Source: Algiphilus sp022763315 (GTDB lineage: Bacteria > Pseudomonadota > Gammaproteobacteria > Nevskiales > Nevskiaceae). From it: DNA of 64,000 bases. Position 1 is the first letter of the stretch. Each line of letters begins with the position of its first letter. Below are positions 32,243-40,392 of the stretch, piece by piece. The position numbers and the translations under genes were made by a program. The notes below the pieces were generated by a model that had not been told where the DNA came from, made no database searches, and saw only the letters and a list, made by a program, of their open reading frames with translations. The DNA lies in the NCBI RefSeq assembly GCF_965249985.1, contig NZ_OZ252280.1. One strand, given 5' to 3'.

Positions 32243-33228
32243 GGCCGTTGGGCGGCGTCCAGCGCCGATGCGGATTGTTTCGCACGCGCTGTTGCCAACG
32301 CGTCGCAGAGCATCCGTGTGCCTTCGAGCACGCGCGGCGTATGGCGCTGTATCAGCGACGGCGGGATGAAGACGAGCTGTCCTTCGCGCACTGCCCTCAG
32401 CTCAGGCCATTGCTTCCAGGCCTCGAGCCAGTCGCGTCGGTCCTCACCCATGCCTCCGGCCACGATGACCTCCGGGTCTGCCGCCAGCACGGATTCACGA
32501 TCGATGCGCGGAATCAGGGTATCCAGGTGGGCAAAGATATTCTGCCCGCCGCACAACGCGATAGCCTGCGCAATCAGGTGAGCATCGCTGACCGTCATCA
32601 ACGGTTCTTCCCAGACCTGATAGAAGACCCGTACCGGCGTGGCGTCCCGGTAGCGGCGACGCAGCTCAGCCACGCCTTCGCGCAGTTTGGCCACGACCGT
32701 TGCGGCGTGCTGATCCTGGCCGCTGAGCGCGCCAAGATGCAGCAAAGTTTCTGCAATGGCTTCGAATGAGCGCGATTCTGACGTGTAAACGGGAATCCCG
32801 AGCTGGCGCAGACGGGCCAGCTGTTCCGCGTCATTGCCGCTCCGCCAGGCCACGACCAGATCGGGTGCGAGCGCAAGTACCCGTTCCAAGTCGATACGCG
32901 AGTAACCGCCCACACGCGGCACCTTCTGCGCTGCCTGGGGGTAATCGCTGAAGCTGACCGCACCCACCACCTGCGCACCCGCGCCGATGGCGAACAAGTT
33001 CTCGGTCAGATGTGGCGCCAGGCTCACGATGCGCTCCGCGGGTTCCGCGAGCTGCACGGTGTGATCGGCATCGTCGAGCAGGCGTATTTCTGACGCCGCA
33101 CCCGCAGGAACACTGGCCCATGCAAGCAGCAGCGCGCACAGGGTATGGCGCAAGGCCTGACAAGGGGCGTGGCAACGGAACATCGGCGATGGGCGCATGG
33201 CGAAGGCGGGTGGCATGTGCGAATTCAC
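32239..33228 (-). CDS. btuF: Periplasmic cobalamin-binding protein BtuF
   Basis: The periplasmic receptor that passes B12 to BtuCD. The 329 residues start with a signal peptide (hydrophobic LRHTLCALLLAWASVPAGAA at about 26-45) followed by the TroA-like class III fold: ERIVSLAPHLTENLFAIGAG (about 64-83), VGAVSFSDYPQAAQKVPRVG (about 87-106) and, in the second lobe, VFYQVWEEPLMTVSDAHLIA. Trp residues in QVWEEP sit where BtuF contacts the corrin. It is first in btuF-btuC-btuD. The short space to the divergent btuB promoter leaves no room for a riboswitch of its own. Confidence 0.9.
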   Translation of the reverse strand: MNSHMPPAFAMRPSPMFRCHAPCQALRHTLCALLLAWASVPAGAASEIRLLDDADHTVQLAEPAERIVSLAPHLTENLFAIGAGAQVVGAVSFSDYPQAAQKVPRVGGYSRIDLERVLALAPDLVVAWRSGNDAEQLARLRQLGIPVYTSESRSFEAIAETLLHLGALSGQDQHAATVVAKLREGVAELRRRYRDATPVRVFYQVWEEPLMTVSDAHLIAQAIALCGGQNIFAHLDTLIPRIDRESVLAADPEVIVAGGMGEDRRDWLEAWKQWPELRAVREGQLVFIPPSLIQRHTPRVLEGTRMLCDALATARAKQSASALDAAQRP

Positions 33229-33327
33229 TGCAAAGTCAATGGATTGGCGGCGATCATCCGGGCCGTCCTTTTTTCACCATAGCAAGCATTGCGGGCAGGG
33301 CATGGCGTCTTTTTCGACCCGGCGCGT

Positions 33328-33356
33328 TTGACGAGGCTTGGACGGGCGCTTAGCAT
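33328..33356 (+). promoter_or_regulatory. Predicted sigma70 promoter of the btuB-cob operon
   Basis: TTGACG (33328-33333), a 17-base spacer and TAGCAT (33351-33356). Transcription would begin near 33363, a few bases before the cobalamin riboswitch, which is where a riboswitch promoter should be. Confidence 0.6.
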
Positions 33357-33365
33357 GCGCCTCGT

Positions 33366-33590
33366 TCCAGGTGCCCGCATGCGATCGCTTGCGGGTTAAA
33401 CGGGAAGCCGGTGCGGGAAGGAGATGGGGCGTTGTATCCACCTCCAGACCAATGCCGGCGCTGCCCCCGCAACGGTAAGCGTGCAGGGTCGGGCGAATGA
33501 GCCACTGTGCCGAGACAGGCATGGGAAGGTGCCCAACCCCGAGGTGAATCGACCTCAGTACGCGAGCCCGGAGACCGGCCCGGAGCATGC
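33366..33590 (+). ncRNA. Cobalamin riboswitch
   Basis: An adenosylcobalamin-type riboswitch aptamer in the leader of the btuB-cob transcript. In order: GGGAAGCCGGTGCGGG (33402-33417), GCTGCCCCCGCAACGGTAAG (33460-33479), GAGCCACTGTGCC (33499-33511), TGGGAAGG (33522-33529) and the B12 box AGCCCGGAGACCGGCC (33565-33580), which matches the consensus almost perfectly. High cobalamin would repress the downstream genes. No terminator hairpin with T-run follows, so control is probably at translation. The aptamer faces btuB only. Confidence 0.93.
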
Positions 33591-33722
33591 CTTGGCGCGC
33601 GGAGGGCGCGAGCAGTAGGTGATGTCGACAGTTGCGTGTCGCTGCGCCTTCCTTTTGTCCTTCCGCCGCCTTTGTCTTGAACATTGGGCCGCGCGGGTGT
33701 GTGCGGTCGGGAGTTGCTTACA

Positions 33723-35744
33723 TTGGGACACGCTCAGCCGCAGCGCGCGACATGCCGCAGTACTTCAGATGCAAGTGCCTTCGCGCGCATCCCGTTACTG
33801 ATACTTGGCATCGCCATTGCCTGGAGCAGCGCGGCAGGTTCCGCTGCCGCCGATGACGGCGCCGCGGTGACCCCGCTGCAGGACGTCGTTGTCACGGGGC
33901 AAGGCGATGCCGGCGGACTGGCGCCCACCGAGGTGGATCTGCACAGTCACACTGGCTTCAGCCGCTCCATCGAACGCGAAGCCTTCGCCGATCGCTATAC
34001 GCAGATGGGAGAGTTGCTCGACAGCCTGCCTGAGGTCCAGGTGAGCAGCCTGGGCGGGGTCGGGGCTTTCAACCGAGTCGCCTTGCGTGGATCCACCGGC
34101 GAACAGGTCAACGTCTATCTCGACGGGTTGTTGCTCAATAGCCCGCAGAACGGAGGCGCGACCTTCAATCCGTTGCCGCCCGCGTTGATCGAGCGCGTGG
34201 TCGTCTATCCCGACTTCACGCCGTTGCAGCTGGGGGATGCCAACCTCGCTGGCGCGATTGATTTCCGTACCCGGGCGATTCCGCGTAGCGCTCCCGGTGC
34301 GGTGCTGCGCGCCAGCTATGGCTCCTTTGGAACGCGCTATGGCGAGGCCAGCCTGTGGGGCGCGCTGGGCGCGTGGCGCCTGATTGCTGCCGCCAGCCAT
34401 ACCCAGGCTGACAACGACTTTCCGGTGGAGGCGTCACTGTTTCGAACGGAGAGCGCGCGCCGTCAGAACGACGCTTTCGACCAGCACAGCCTCTTCCTGA
34501 AAGCCACGCGACATTGGTCAGGCTTGCGCTTGCAGGCGCAGGTGCAGCACAGCGATTCAGACAAGGAACTGCCCACCAGTCTCAATCAACGCGACGACGC
34601 GGCCAGGCTCGGGGAGCGCAGTACTCGCGGGCAGGCGCGGTTGGACTACGCTCTGGGTGCGGTCGAGCTCGGACACCGATTGATGCTGTCGCGCGTCGAC
34701 GAGGACTTCTCGGACCCTGAAAGCGACGTCGGCCTTGGCAGTGATCGCGTCCAGACAGAACTGCTGCGCGTGGGCGCTTTCAACGCCGCCACCATGCGCT
34801 GGGGGCAGCACCGCATCGTGCTCGGTCTGGATTGGCGGCAGGATCGTCTTGCGCAGGACGACCGGCTTGAAGACGAGCGGCTGGTGGACGCCACACGGCA
34901 GACCGTGGTGCTTGGCGTGTCGGACGAATGGACGCCGCTGCACGACTGGATATTCAGTGGCCTGCTGCGCTACACCTGGGTTGACGATCAACTCGATCGT
35001 TTCCGCGCCACGGAACAACCCGGTGATGGCACTTCGGCCGCGACCGCCCAACTGGGGCTGAAGTGGTGGATGACCCCGCTGCTGCAGGGCAAGGCCAACG
35101 TGGGCTGGCTGGTGCGCATTCCCACACTCGATGAGAAGTTTGGCGCGCGCGGACTGTTTCAGGGGGCGCCCGAACTCGAGCCGGAAAAGGCATTGAGTGC
35201 GGATACCGGCGTTGAATTCCAGTTTGCGCAATGGCAGGGAAGCGCCACGGTCTTCGCCCGCCAGACGCGCGATGCCATCGTCACGATTTTCAACAGCCGT
35301 GGCGTCGGCCAGCCACAGAACATCGGCAAGTCCCTGCGCACCGGCATTGCTGCCGATCTGCGGTGGACCCCGCTCCCCTGGATGGAATGGCGCGCCGGCG
35401 CGACCCTGCTGGATACCGACAATCGCAGCCGAATACGCAGCGCGCGCGGCAAGCAGCTGCCTGGTCTCTATCACCGGCGCTACCACGCCGGCCTTAGCTT
35501 GTCGCATGCCGGGTTGCGTTGGTCACTCGACTATCAGCACAGCGGCGACCTGTTCTATGACCCCAGCAACGGCGTGCGTGGCGACGACAAGGATGCACTC
35601 CGTACCTCCTTCACAGCGCAATGGCGGGCCATCACGCTGGATCTGACGCTGCGCAATCTGCTCGACGAGAACTTTCTCGATATCAACCGCTTCCCCACAC
35701 CGGGCCGATCGGTCCTGGCCACCCTTTCCTACGACATCCGATAA
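33723..35744 (+). CDS. btuB: TonB-dependent vitamin B12 outer-membrane receptor BtuB
   Basis: A TonB-dependent outer-membrane beta-barrel that takes up cobalamin. It has a signal peptide (IPLLILGIAIAWSSAAGSAAA), a probable TonB box in LQDVVVTGQG, a plug domain (about 55-160, including SLGGVGAFNRVALRGSTGEQ then VNVYLDGLLLNSP) and a 22-strand-type barrel ending in the aromatic-poor SVLATLSYDIR. The start is uncertain. An in-frame TGA at 33678-33680 bars longer forms. TTG 33723 has GGGAG nine bases upstream; TTG 33684 is the alternative and lacks a ribosome-binding site. At about 673 residues it is larger than E. coli BtuB. First gene after the riboswitch, followed at 16 bases by a lipoprotein gene. 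Confidence 0.9.
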   Translation: MGHAQPQRATCRSTSDASAFARIPLLILGIAIAWSSAAGSAAADDGAAVTPLQDVVVTGQGDAGGLAPTEVDLHSHTGFSRSIEREAFADRYTQMGELLDSLPEVQVSSLGGVGAFNRVALRGSTGEQVNVYLDGLLLNSPQNGGATFNPLPPALIERVVVYPDFTPLQLGDANLAGAIDFRTRAIPRSAPGAVLRASYGSFGTRYGEASLWGALGAWRLIAAASHTQADNDFPVEASLFRTESARRQNDAFDQHSLFLKATRHWSGLRLQAQVQHSDSDKELPTSLNQRDDAARLGERSTRGQARLDYALGAVELGHRLMLSRVDEDFSDPESDVGLGSDRVQTELLRVGAFNAATMRWGQHRIVLGLDWRQDRLAQDDRLEDERLVDATRQTVVLGVSDEWTPLHDWIFSGLLRYTWVDDQLDRFRATEQPGDGTSAATAQLGLKWWMTPLLQGKANVGWLVRIPTLDEKFGARGLFQGAPELEPEKALSADTGVEFQFAQWQGSATVFARQTRDAIVTIFNSRGVGQPQNIGKSLRTGIAADLRWTPLPWMEWRAGATLLDTDNRSRIRSARGKQLPGLYHRRYHAGLSLSHAGLRWSLDYQHSGDLFYDPSNGVRGDDKDALRTSFTAQWRAITLDLTLRNLLDENFLDINRFPTPGRSVLATLSYDIR

Positions 35745-35760
35745 CCGGGAGATCGAAAAC

Positions 35761-36966
35761 ATGACGACACGAACCCTTCTTCGCACAGTCAGCGCAACAC
35801 TCGCTGCACTGCTTCTGGCCGCCTGCGGTGGCTCCGGCGGCGGGGGAAGCACCGAGCTTGCCGGCGCCAATGTGGCCGTGGTGGCCACGGTGGCACCGGA
35901 TTTCAGCGGCTCGAACACCCAGTTGATTGATCTCGACAACGACTTCGAGACCACCGCCGGCCTGACGCCGCGCGACCGTTCCGACTATGCGCTCGCGCGG
36001 TTCGGCGGCCACTTCTACCCCATCGGCCGTTTCCAGATCGATACCGTGGCGAAGTACAGCTTTGACGCACCAACGCAGCAGATCTACGAGTACTCCGCGC
36101 TCGACACGCCGGAGGATCCGACCAGCAATCCGGCCGATCTGGTCTTTGTCGATGCGCGCAAGGCGTATCTGGTACGTCGCGGGTCGGACAAGATCTGGAT
36201 CGTGGATCCAAGCGCGGAGAGCGAGGCTGCCTTCAAGCTTGGCGAACTCGATCTGAGTGCCTACCGTGACGCGGATGCCAGCGGCTCCCCGGAACCCATC
36301 GACGGTGTGATCGTGGATGGCCGGCTGTATGTCGTCATGCAGCGCACGGTGGACAACTCCCCGTCGGATCCGGGGACATCGCCCTTCGTCGCGGTTTTCG
36401 ACGTCGCAACGGATCAGGAAATCGACACCAATCCGGATGACGATGCCTCGAACCCCAAGGGGATCGCACTGGATGTTCGCAATCCGAATGGTTTTGCTTA
36501 TGCGCCCGGCGTCGGCCTCTTCCTTTCCGCAACTGGCGACCCCTTTGCCAGCTTCCGAGGCGAGCCGCGCCGCTACAACGGCGGCATCGTGCGCATCGAT
36601 ACGACCGATTTCTCGACCACGCTGGTGGTCGACGATGGCCCCGAGACCAGCGGTGAACACCCCTATGGTTCCATCGGCGATCTCGTCATCCTCGATGCGG
36701 ACACCGCCTTCTTCAGCGGCTTGGAGGCCTTCCAGAACACGTCGCTGTTCGCCTTCAACCCGACCACGGGCGTGGCCAACGAAACCCCGGTTGCCGGCTA
36801 CGCCGGTATCGACATCGTCACGCTGGCGGGCGGGCCGGAAGGCAATCTATGGGTAGGCATCGGCTCCGTCGACATGCCGCGCATTGAACTGGTCTCGCCG
36901 GATCAGCAAACCGTGCAGACCATCGGATTGATCCAGAATCCAACGGCCATCCGTTTCGCCGACTAG
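35761..36966 (+). CDS. Lipoprotein with probable beta-propeller fold, BtuG-like candidate
   Basis: A 401-residue lipoprotein directly behind btuB in the riboswitch-controlled operon. The signal peptide ends in LLAAC (lipid-carrying Cys22), with Gly at +2, which favours the outer membrane, and a flexible GGSGGGGS tether like those of surface lipoproteins. The rest resembles repeated four-stranded blades: DLVFVDARKAYLVRRGSDKI, GVIVDGRLYVVMQ, GFAYAPGVGLFLSATGD, GDLVILDADTAFFSG and LAGGPEGNLWVGIG recur at roughly 50-60 residue spacing. In Bacteroides, BtuG is a surface beta-propeller lipoprotein that binds B12 tightly and caps BtuB. Position, fold type and export signal make a similar role plausible here, but I see no residue-level match I can vouch for. 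GGGAG stands before the start. Confidence 0.8.
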   Translation: MTTRTLLRTVSATLAALLLAACGGSGGGGSTELAGANVAVVATVAPDFSGSNTQLIDLDNDFETTAGLTPRDRSDYALARFGGHFYPIGRFQIDTVAKYSFDAPTQQIYEYSALDTPEDPTSNPADLVFVDARKAYLVRRGSDKIWIVDPSAESEAAFKLGELDLSAYRDADASGSPEPIDGVIVDGRLYVVMQRTVDNSPSDPGTSPFVAVFDVATDQEIDTNPDDDASNPKGIALDVRNPNGFAYAPGVGLFLSATGDPFASFRGEPRRYNGGIVRIDTTDFSTTLVVDDGPETSGEHPYGSIGDLVILDADTAFFSGLEAFQNTSLFAFNPTTGVANETPVAGYAGIDIVTLAGGPEGNLWVGIGSVDMPRIELVSPDQQTVQTIGLIQNPTAIRFAD

Positions 36967-36977
36967 AACGAACGGGA

Positions 36978-37004
36978 CCGCGCGGCCCGCGATGGGCCGC
37001 GCGG
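36978..37004 (+). other. 11-bp perfect GC hairpin inside the cob operon
   Basis: CCGCGCGGCCC (36978-36988), loop GCGAT, GGGCCGCGCGG (36994-37004), in the 69-base gap between the lipoprotein gene and cobO. No T-run follows. It could partially terminate transcription or protect the upstream btuB-lipoprotein mRNA, giving uptake genes a different level from synthesis genes. Confidence 0.55.
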
Positions 37005-37035
37005 CGCCTTCCCAGTCCGACCCAGCGAGAGAACG

Positions 37036-37653
37036 ATGACGCAATCTGACGACGAAGCCGCCCGCAACGCCCGCCACCGGGAACGCATGCAGCGCCGCAA
37101 GGCGGTGGTCGATGGGCGCATCAAGGACGCCCAGGACGAACGCGGGGTGCTGCTTGTGCACACCGGCAACGGCAAGGGCAAGTCCTCCTCCGCCTTCGGC
37201 ATGGTGGCGCGCGCCCTCGGTCACGGCATGCAGGTCGGCGTCGTGCAGTTCATTAAGGGCAAGTTCTCCACCGGGGAGGAGGCCTTCTTCCGTCGATTCG
37301 ACGCGGTGCGCTACCACGTCATGGGCGAGGGCTACACCTGGGAGACGCAGGACCGCGAACAGGACATGCGCGCGGCGGCTGCGGCCTGGGAGGTGGCGCG
37401 CGCGCTGTTGCGCGATCCGGACGTCGCCCTCGTGGTGCTGGATGAACTCAATATCGCACTGAAGTACAAGTATCTCGATATCGAGATGGTGCTCGCCGAT
37501 CTGGAGGCGCGGCCCGCCATGCAGCACGTCGTGGTCACCGGCCGGGGCGCGCCGGAGGCGCTGACCGAGATTGCCGACACGGTGACCGAGATGCGCGACC
37601 ACAAGCACGCCTTCCGCAGCGGCATCAAGGCTCAGAAGGGCGTGGAACTGTGA
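37036..37653 (+). CDS. cobO: Cob(I)yrinic acid a,c-diamide adenosyltransferase
   Basis: A CobA/CobO/BtuR-type enzyme that transfers the adenosyl group of ATP to Co(I) corrinoids, making the Co-C bond. The 205 residues show the P-loop HTGNGKGKSSSAFG (about 41-54), GVVQFIKGKFSTGEE (about 69-83), LVVLDELNIALKYKYLD (about 133-149) and VVTGRGAPEALTEIADTVTE. It acts early in the branch that follows, on incoming corrinoids or on cobyrinic acid a,c-diamide. Its stop overlaps the cobB start (GTGA). The hairpin at 36978-37004 separates it from the uptake genes. Confidence 0.95.
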   Translation: MTQSDDEAARNARHRERMQRRKAVVDGRIKDAQDERGVLLVHTGNGKGKSSSAFGMVARALGHGMQVGVVQFIKGKFSTGEEAFFRRFDAVRYHVMGEGYTWETQDREQDMRAAAAAWEVARALLRDPDVALVVLDELNIALKYKYLDIEMVLADLEARPAMQHVVVTGRGAPEALTEIADTVTEMRDHKHAFRSGIKAQKGVEL

Positions 37654-38939
37654 GCCATCGGCGGTGCCCGGCATTGCTGATCGCGGCGCCGGCGTCGGGG
37701 CAGGGCAAGACCACGGTGACAGCCGCCATCGCCCGGTATCACGCGCGCCGGGGCCGACGCGTGCGCGTCTTCAAGTGCGGACCGGATTTCCTCGACCCCA
37801 TGGTGCTGGAAGTGGCCAGCGGCGCACCGGTCGGCACGCTGGATCTGTGGCTGGTGGGCGAGGAGGGCTGCCGCGCGCAGCTTTTCGAGGCCGCGGCCAC
37901 GGCCGACCTCATCCTGGTGGAAGGGGTCATGGGCCTGTTCGATGGGCTGCCGTCCGCGGCGGACCTGGCGGAGCGTCTGGGGCTCCCGGTGCTGGCGATC
38001 ATCCATGCCGGGGCCATGGCACAGACCTTTGGCGCCGTGGCCTACGGCCTTGCCGCACTGCGGCCACAGCTTCCTTTTGCAGGCGTCTTTGCCAACCAGG
38101 TGGGGAGTGCGCGCCACGCCGACATGCTGACCGAGCAGTTGCCCGAGACGGTGGCGTATTACGGCCATCTTCCGCAGGACGCCGAGACCGCCTTGCCCAG
38201 CCGTCATCTTGGCCTCGTGCAGGCCAGTGAGGTGGCCGATATCACCCAGCGGCTGGATCGCGCGGCCGACGCACTCACAGGCCGCATCACCGAGCTTCCC
38301 GACGCGGTCCCCTTTGCCGAGACGACCGTGCCGGCGCCACCGCGATCACTGCAAGGGCGCCGCATTGCAGTGGCGCGCGATGCGGCCTTCGCTTTCTGCT
38401 ATCCGGCCAATCTGGGCCTGCTGGAGACCATGGGGGCAGAACTGGTCTCGTTCTCGCCTGTGGCGGGGGATGCCTTGCCCGAGTGCGACGCCGTCTGGCT
38501 GCCGGGCGGCTATCCCGAACTGCATCTGCAGGCGCTGTCCAGCAATGTCGCGCTGGCGGGCGATCTGCGCCGGCACGTGGCCGATGGCAAGCCCCTGCTC
38601 GCCGAATGCGGCGGCATGCTCGCCCTGCTGGAAGCGCTGGCCGATGCGGAGGGCCATTCGGCGCCGATGTGGGGTCTGCTGGAGGGCAGCGCCCGGCTCG
38701 GCAGGCGCTTCCAGGGCATTGGTCCGCAGGCGGTCGAGTTACCGGAAGGGCCGATGCGGGGCCACACCTTTCACCACGCGCGCATGGACAGCGGCATGCA
38801 GCCGCTGTGCACGGCGCGATGCCCCAACAACGGGCCGATGGCCGAGGCGGTCTATCGTCGGCAGCGGCTGACGGCCAGCTTCGTGCACTTCTACTTTCCC
38901 GCCAACCCGACCGCGGCGGCGGCGCTCTTTCTGCCGTGA
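37650..38939 (+). CDS. cobB: Cobyrinate a,c-diamide synthase
   Basis: A glutamine-dependent amidase that converts the a and c carboxylates of (hydrogeno)cobyrinic acid to amides, 429 residues. The N-terminal dethiobiotin-synthetase-like domain has APASGQGKTTVTAAIAR (about 11-27) and KCGPDFLDP; the C-terminal class I glutaminase-like domain has LPGGYPELH and the nucleophile Cys in LLAECGGMLALLE. The start is GTG 37650, overlapping cobO by 4 bases. The name CbiA is used in the anaerobic pathway; sequence does not decide whether the substrate already carries cobalt, although the operon is a late-acting or salvage set with no ring-building genes. Confidence 0.93.
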   Translation: MSHRRCPALLIAAPASGQGKTTVTAAIARYHARRGRRVRVFKCGPDFLDPMVLEVASGAPVGTLDLWLVGEEGCRAQLFEAAATADLILVEGVMGLFDGLPSAADLAERLGLPVLAIIHAGAMAQTFGAVAYGLAALRPQLPFAGVFANQVGSARHADMLTEQLPETVAYYGHLPQDAETALPSRHLGLVQASEVADITQRLDRAADALTGRITELPDAVPFAETTVPAPPRSLQGRRIAVARDAAFAFCYPANLGLLETMGAELVSFSPVAGDALPECDAVWLPGGYPELHLQALSSNVALAGDLRRHVADGKPLLAECGGMLALLEALADAEGHSAPMWGLLEGSARLGRRFQGIGPQAVELPEGPMRGHTFHHARMDSGMQPLCTARCPNNGPMAEAVYRRQRLTASFVHFYFPANPTAAAALFLP

Positions 38940-39586
38940 CGGTCTTCGACGAGCAGGACCGCGACGCGCTCTATCGCATCATCGCTGCGCGCCGCGACAT
39001 GCGCCACTTCCGTCCCGATCCGGTCGATCCGGAGGCGCTTCGTCGTGTGTTGGAAGCCGCGCACGCCGCGCCCAGTGTCGGCTACATGCAGCCCTGGCGC
39101 TTCATCCGCATCACCGACGCGGCCTTGCGCGAACAGCTGTATCAGCATGTCGCGGCGGAGCAGCGTCACACTGCCGCGGCCTGCGGCACGCGCGCCGCCG
39201 ACGTCCAGCGGCTCAAGCTGGAGGGCATCCGCGACTGTGGCGAACTGATCGCGGTGGCGCTCTGTGCCGACCGCGCGCGCTATGTCCTCGGTCGGCGCAC
39301 GATGCCCGAAATGGATCTGTGTTCGGCCGCCTGCGCGATCCAGAATATGTGGCTGTCGGCGCGCGCCGAGAATCTGGGCATGGGCTGGGTGTCGTTGTTC
39401 GACCCGGCCGTGGTGGGTGAGCTACTCGCCATGCCCGGTGATGCGCGGGCCATCGCCCTGCTGTGCATCGGCCATGTCCCGGCCTTTTACGACGAGCCCA
39501 TGCTGGAGCGCGAAGGCTGGGATACCCGGCGCGCACTGGACGCCCTCATCAGCGACAACGCCTGGCCCGAGGCCAACACGCAATGA
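38936..39586 (+). CDS. bluB: 5,6-dimethylbenzimidazole synthase BluB
   Basis: A flavin-destroying nitroreductase-fold enzyme that turns FMNH2 and O2 into 5,6-dimethylbenzimidazole, the lower ligand of B12. The 216 residues show RRDMRHFRPDPVDPEALRRV (about 19-38), AAHAAPSVGYMQPWRFI (about 41-57) and the C-terminal WVSLFDPAVVGELLAMPGD with a final EREGWDTRR. BluB needs oxygen, so the host makes its own DMB aerobically. It starts at GTG 38936, overlapping cobB by 4 bases, and its stop overlaps the next gene by 4 bases. Confidence 0.95.
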   Translation: MTVFDEQDRDALYRIIAARRDMRHFRPDPVDPEALRRVLEAAHAAPSVGYMQPWRFIRITDAALREQLYQHVAAEQRHTAAACGTRAADVQRLKLEGIRDCGELIAVALCADRARYVLGRRTMPEMDLCSAACAIQNMWLSARAENLGMGWVSLFDPAVVGELLAMPGDARAIALLCIGHVPAFYDEPMLEREGWDTRRALDALISDNAWPEANTQ

Positions 39587-40392
39587 GCAGCAGCCTCTAC
39601 GCCAGCCGGGTGGTCTGCCTCACCGAGGAGACCACCGAGACCCTCTATCGCCTCGGCGAGGACGATCGCATCGTCGGCATCTCCGGCTTCACCGTGCGTC
39701 CGGCGCGGGCGCGCAAGGAAAAGCCGAAGGTCTCGGCCTTCACCAGCGCCAAGATCGACCGCATTCTCGATCTCCGCCCGGATCTTGTGCTCGGCTTCTC
39801 CGACCTGCAGGCCGACATCGCCGCGGCGCTGATCCGCGAGGGCATCGAGGTGCATGTCTTCAATCACCGCAGCATCGACGGCATCTTCCGCATGATGCGC
39901 ACCGTGGGCGTACTGGTGGGTGCGCTGGATGCGGCCGAGGCGCTGTGTGGCGAACTGCGCGTGCAGATGACGGCCATCCAGGAGGTGGCTGCCCTGCTGC
40001 CGCGCCGGCCGCGGATCTATTTTGAGGAATGGGACGAGCCGCTGATCACCGGCATTCAGTGGGTCTCCGAACTGATTGCCGTTGCCGGCGGGGTCGACTG
40101 CTTTGCCGAACAGGCGCGTGCGCCCTTGGGCAAGGACCGCATCCTCGCCGACCCTGGGCAGGTCATTGCGGCTGCCCCCGACATCATCATCGGCTCCTGG
40201 TGCGGCAAGCGCTTCGCGCCCGAGCGGGTCGTCGCGCGTGCGGGTTGGCAGGCACTGCCCGCGGTGCGCAACGGCTTCGTCGAGGAGATCAAGTCGCCGA
40301 TGATCCTGCAGCCAGGGCCGGCCGCTCTGAGCGATGGACTGGCGGCGCTGCACGCCATCATCCGGCGCTGGAGCAACGAGGTCGGGCAGTGA
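39583..40392 (+). CDS. BtuF-like cobalamin-binding protein lacking a signal peptide
   Basis: A 269-residue protein of the TroA/BtuF helical-backbone substrate-binding fold. Sequence landmarks are RVVCLTEETTETLYRLGEDD (about 9-28), VGISGFTVRPARARKEKPKV, DRILDLRPDLVLGFSDLQAD, IYFEEWDEPLITGIQWVSEL (about 146-165) and IIIGSWCGKRFAPERV. There is no hydrophobic leader: the start at ATG 39583 is fixed by its overlap with the bluB stop, and the fold begins at once, so it should remain in the cytoplasm. Similar leaderless proteins occur in other proteobacterial cob clusters and are annotated only as cobalamin-binding. It might carry or sense corrinoid inside the cell. The stop overlaps cbiB by one base. 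Confidence 0.85.
   Translation: MSSSLYASRVVCLTEETTETLYRLGEDDRIVGISGFTVRPARARKEKPKVSAFTSAKIDRILDLRPDLVLGFSDLQADIAAALIREGIEVHVFNHRSIDGIFRMMRTVGVLVGALDAAEALCGELRVQMTAIQEVAALLPRRPRIYFEEWDEPLITGIQWVSELIAVAGGVDCFAEQARAPLGKDRILADPGQVIAAAPDIIIGSWCGKRFAPERVVARAGWQALPAVRNGFVEEIKSPMILQPGPAALSDGLAALHAIIRRWSNEVGQ

Noticed and set aside
33229..33327. Second cobalamin riboswitch on the minus strand for btuFCD
   Set aside because: Too short for an aptamer of about 200 bases and no B12 box on that strand.
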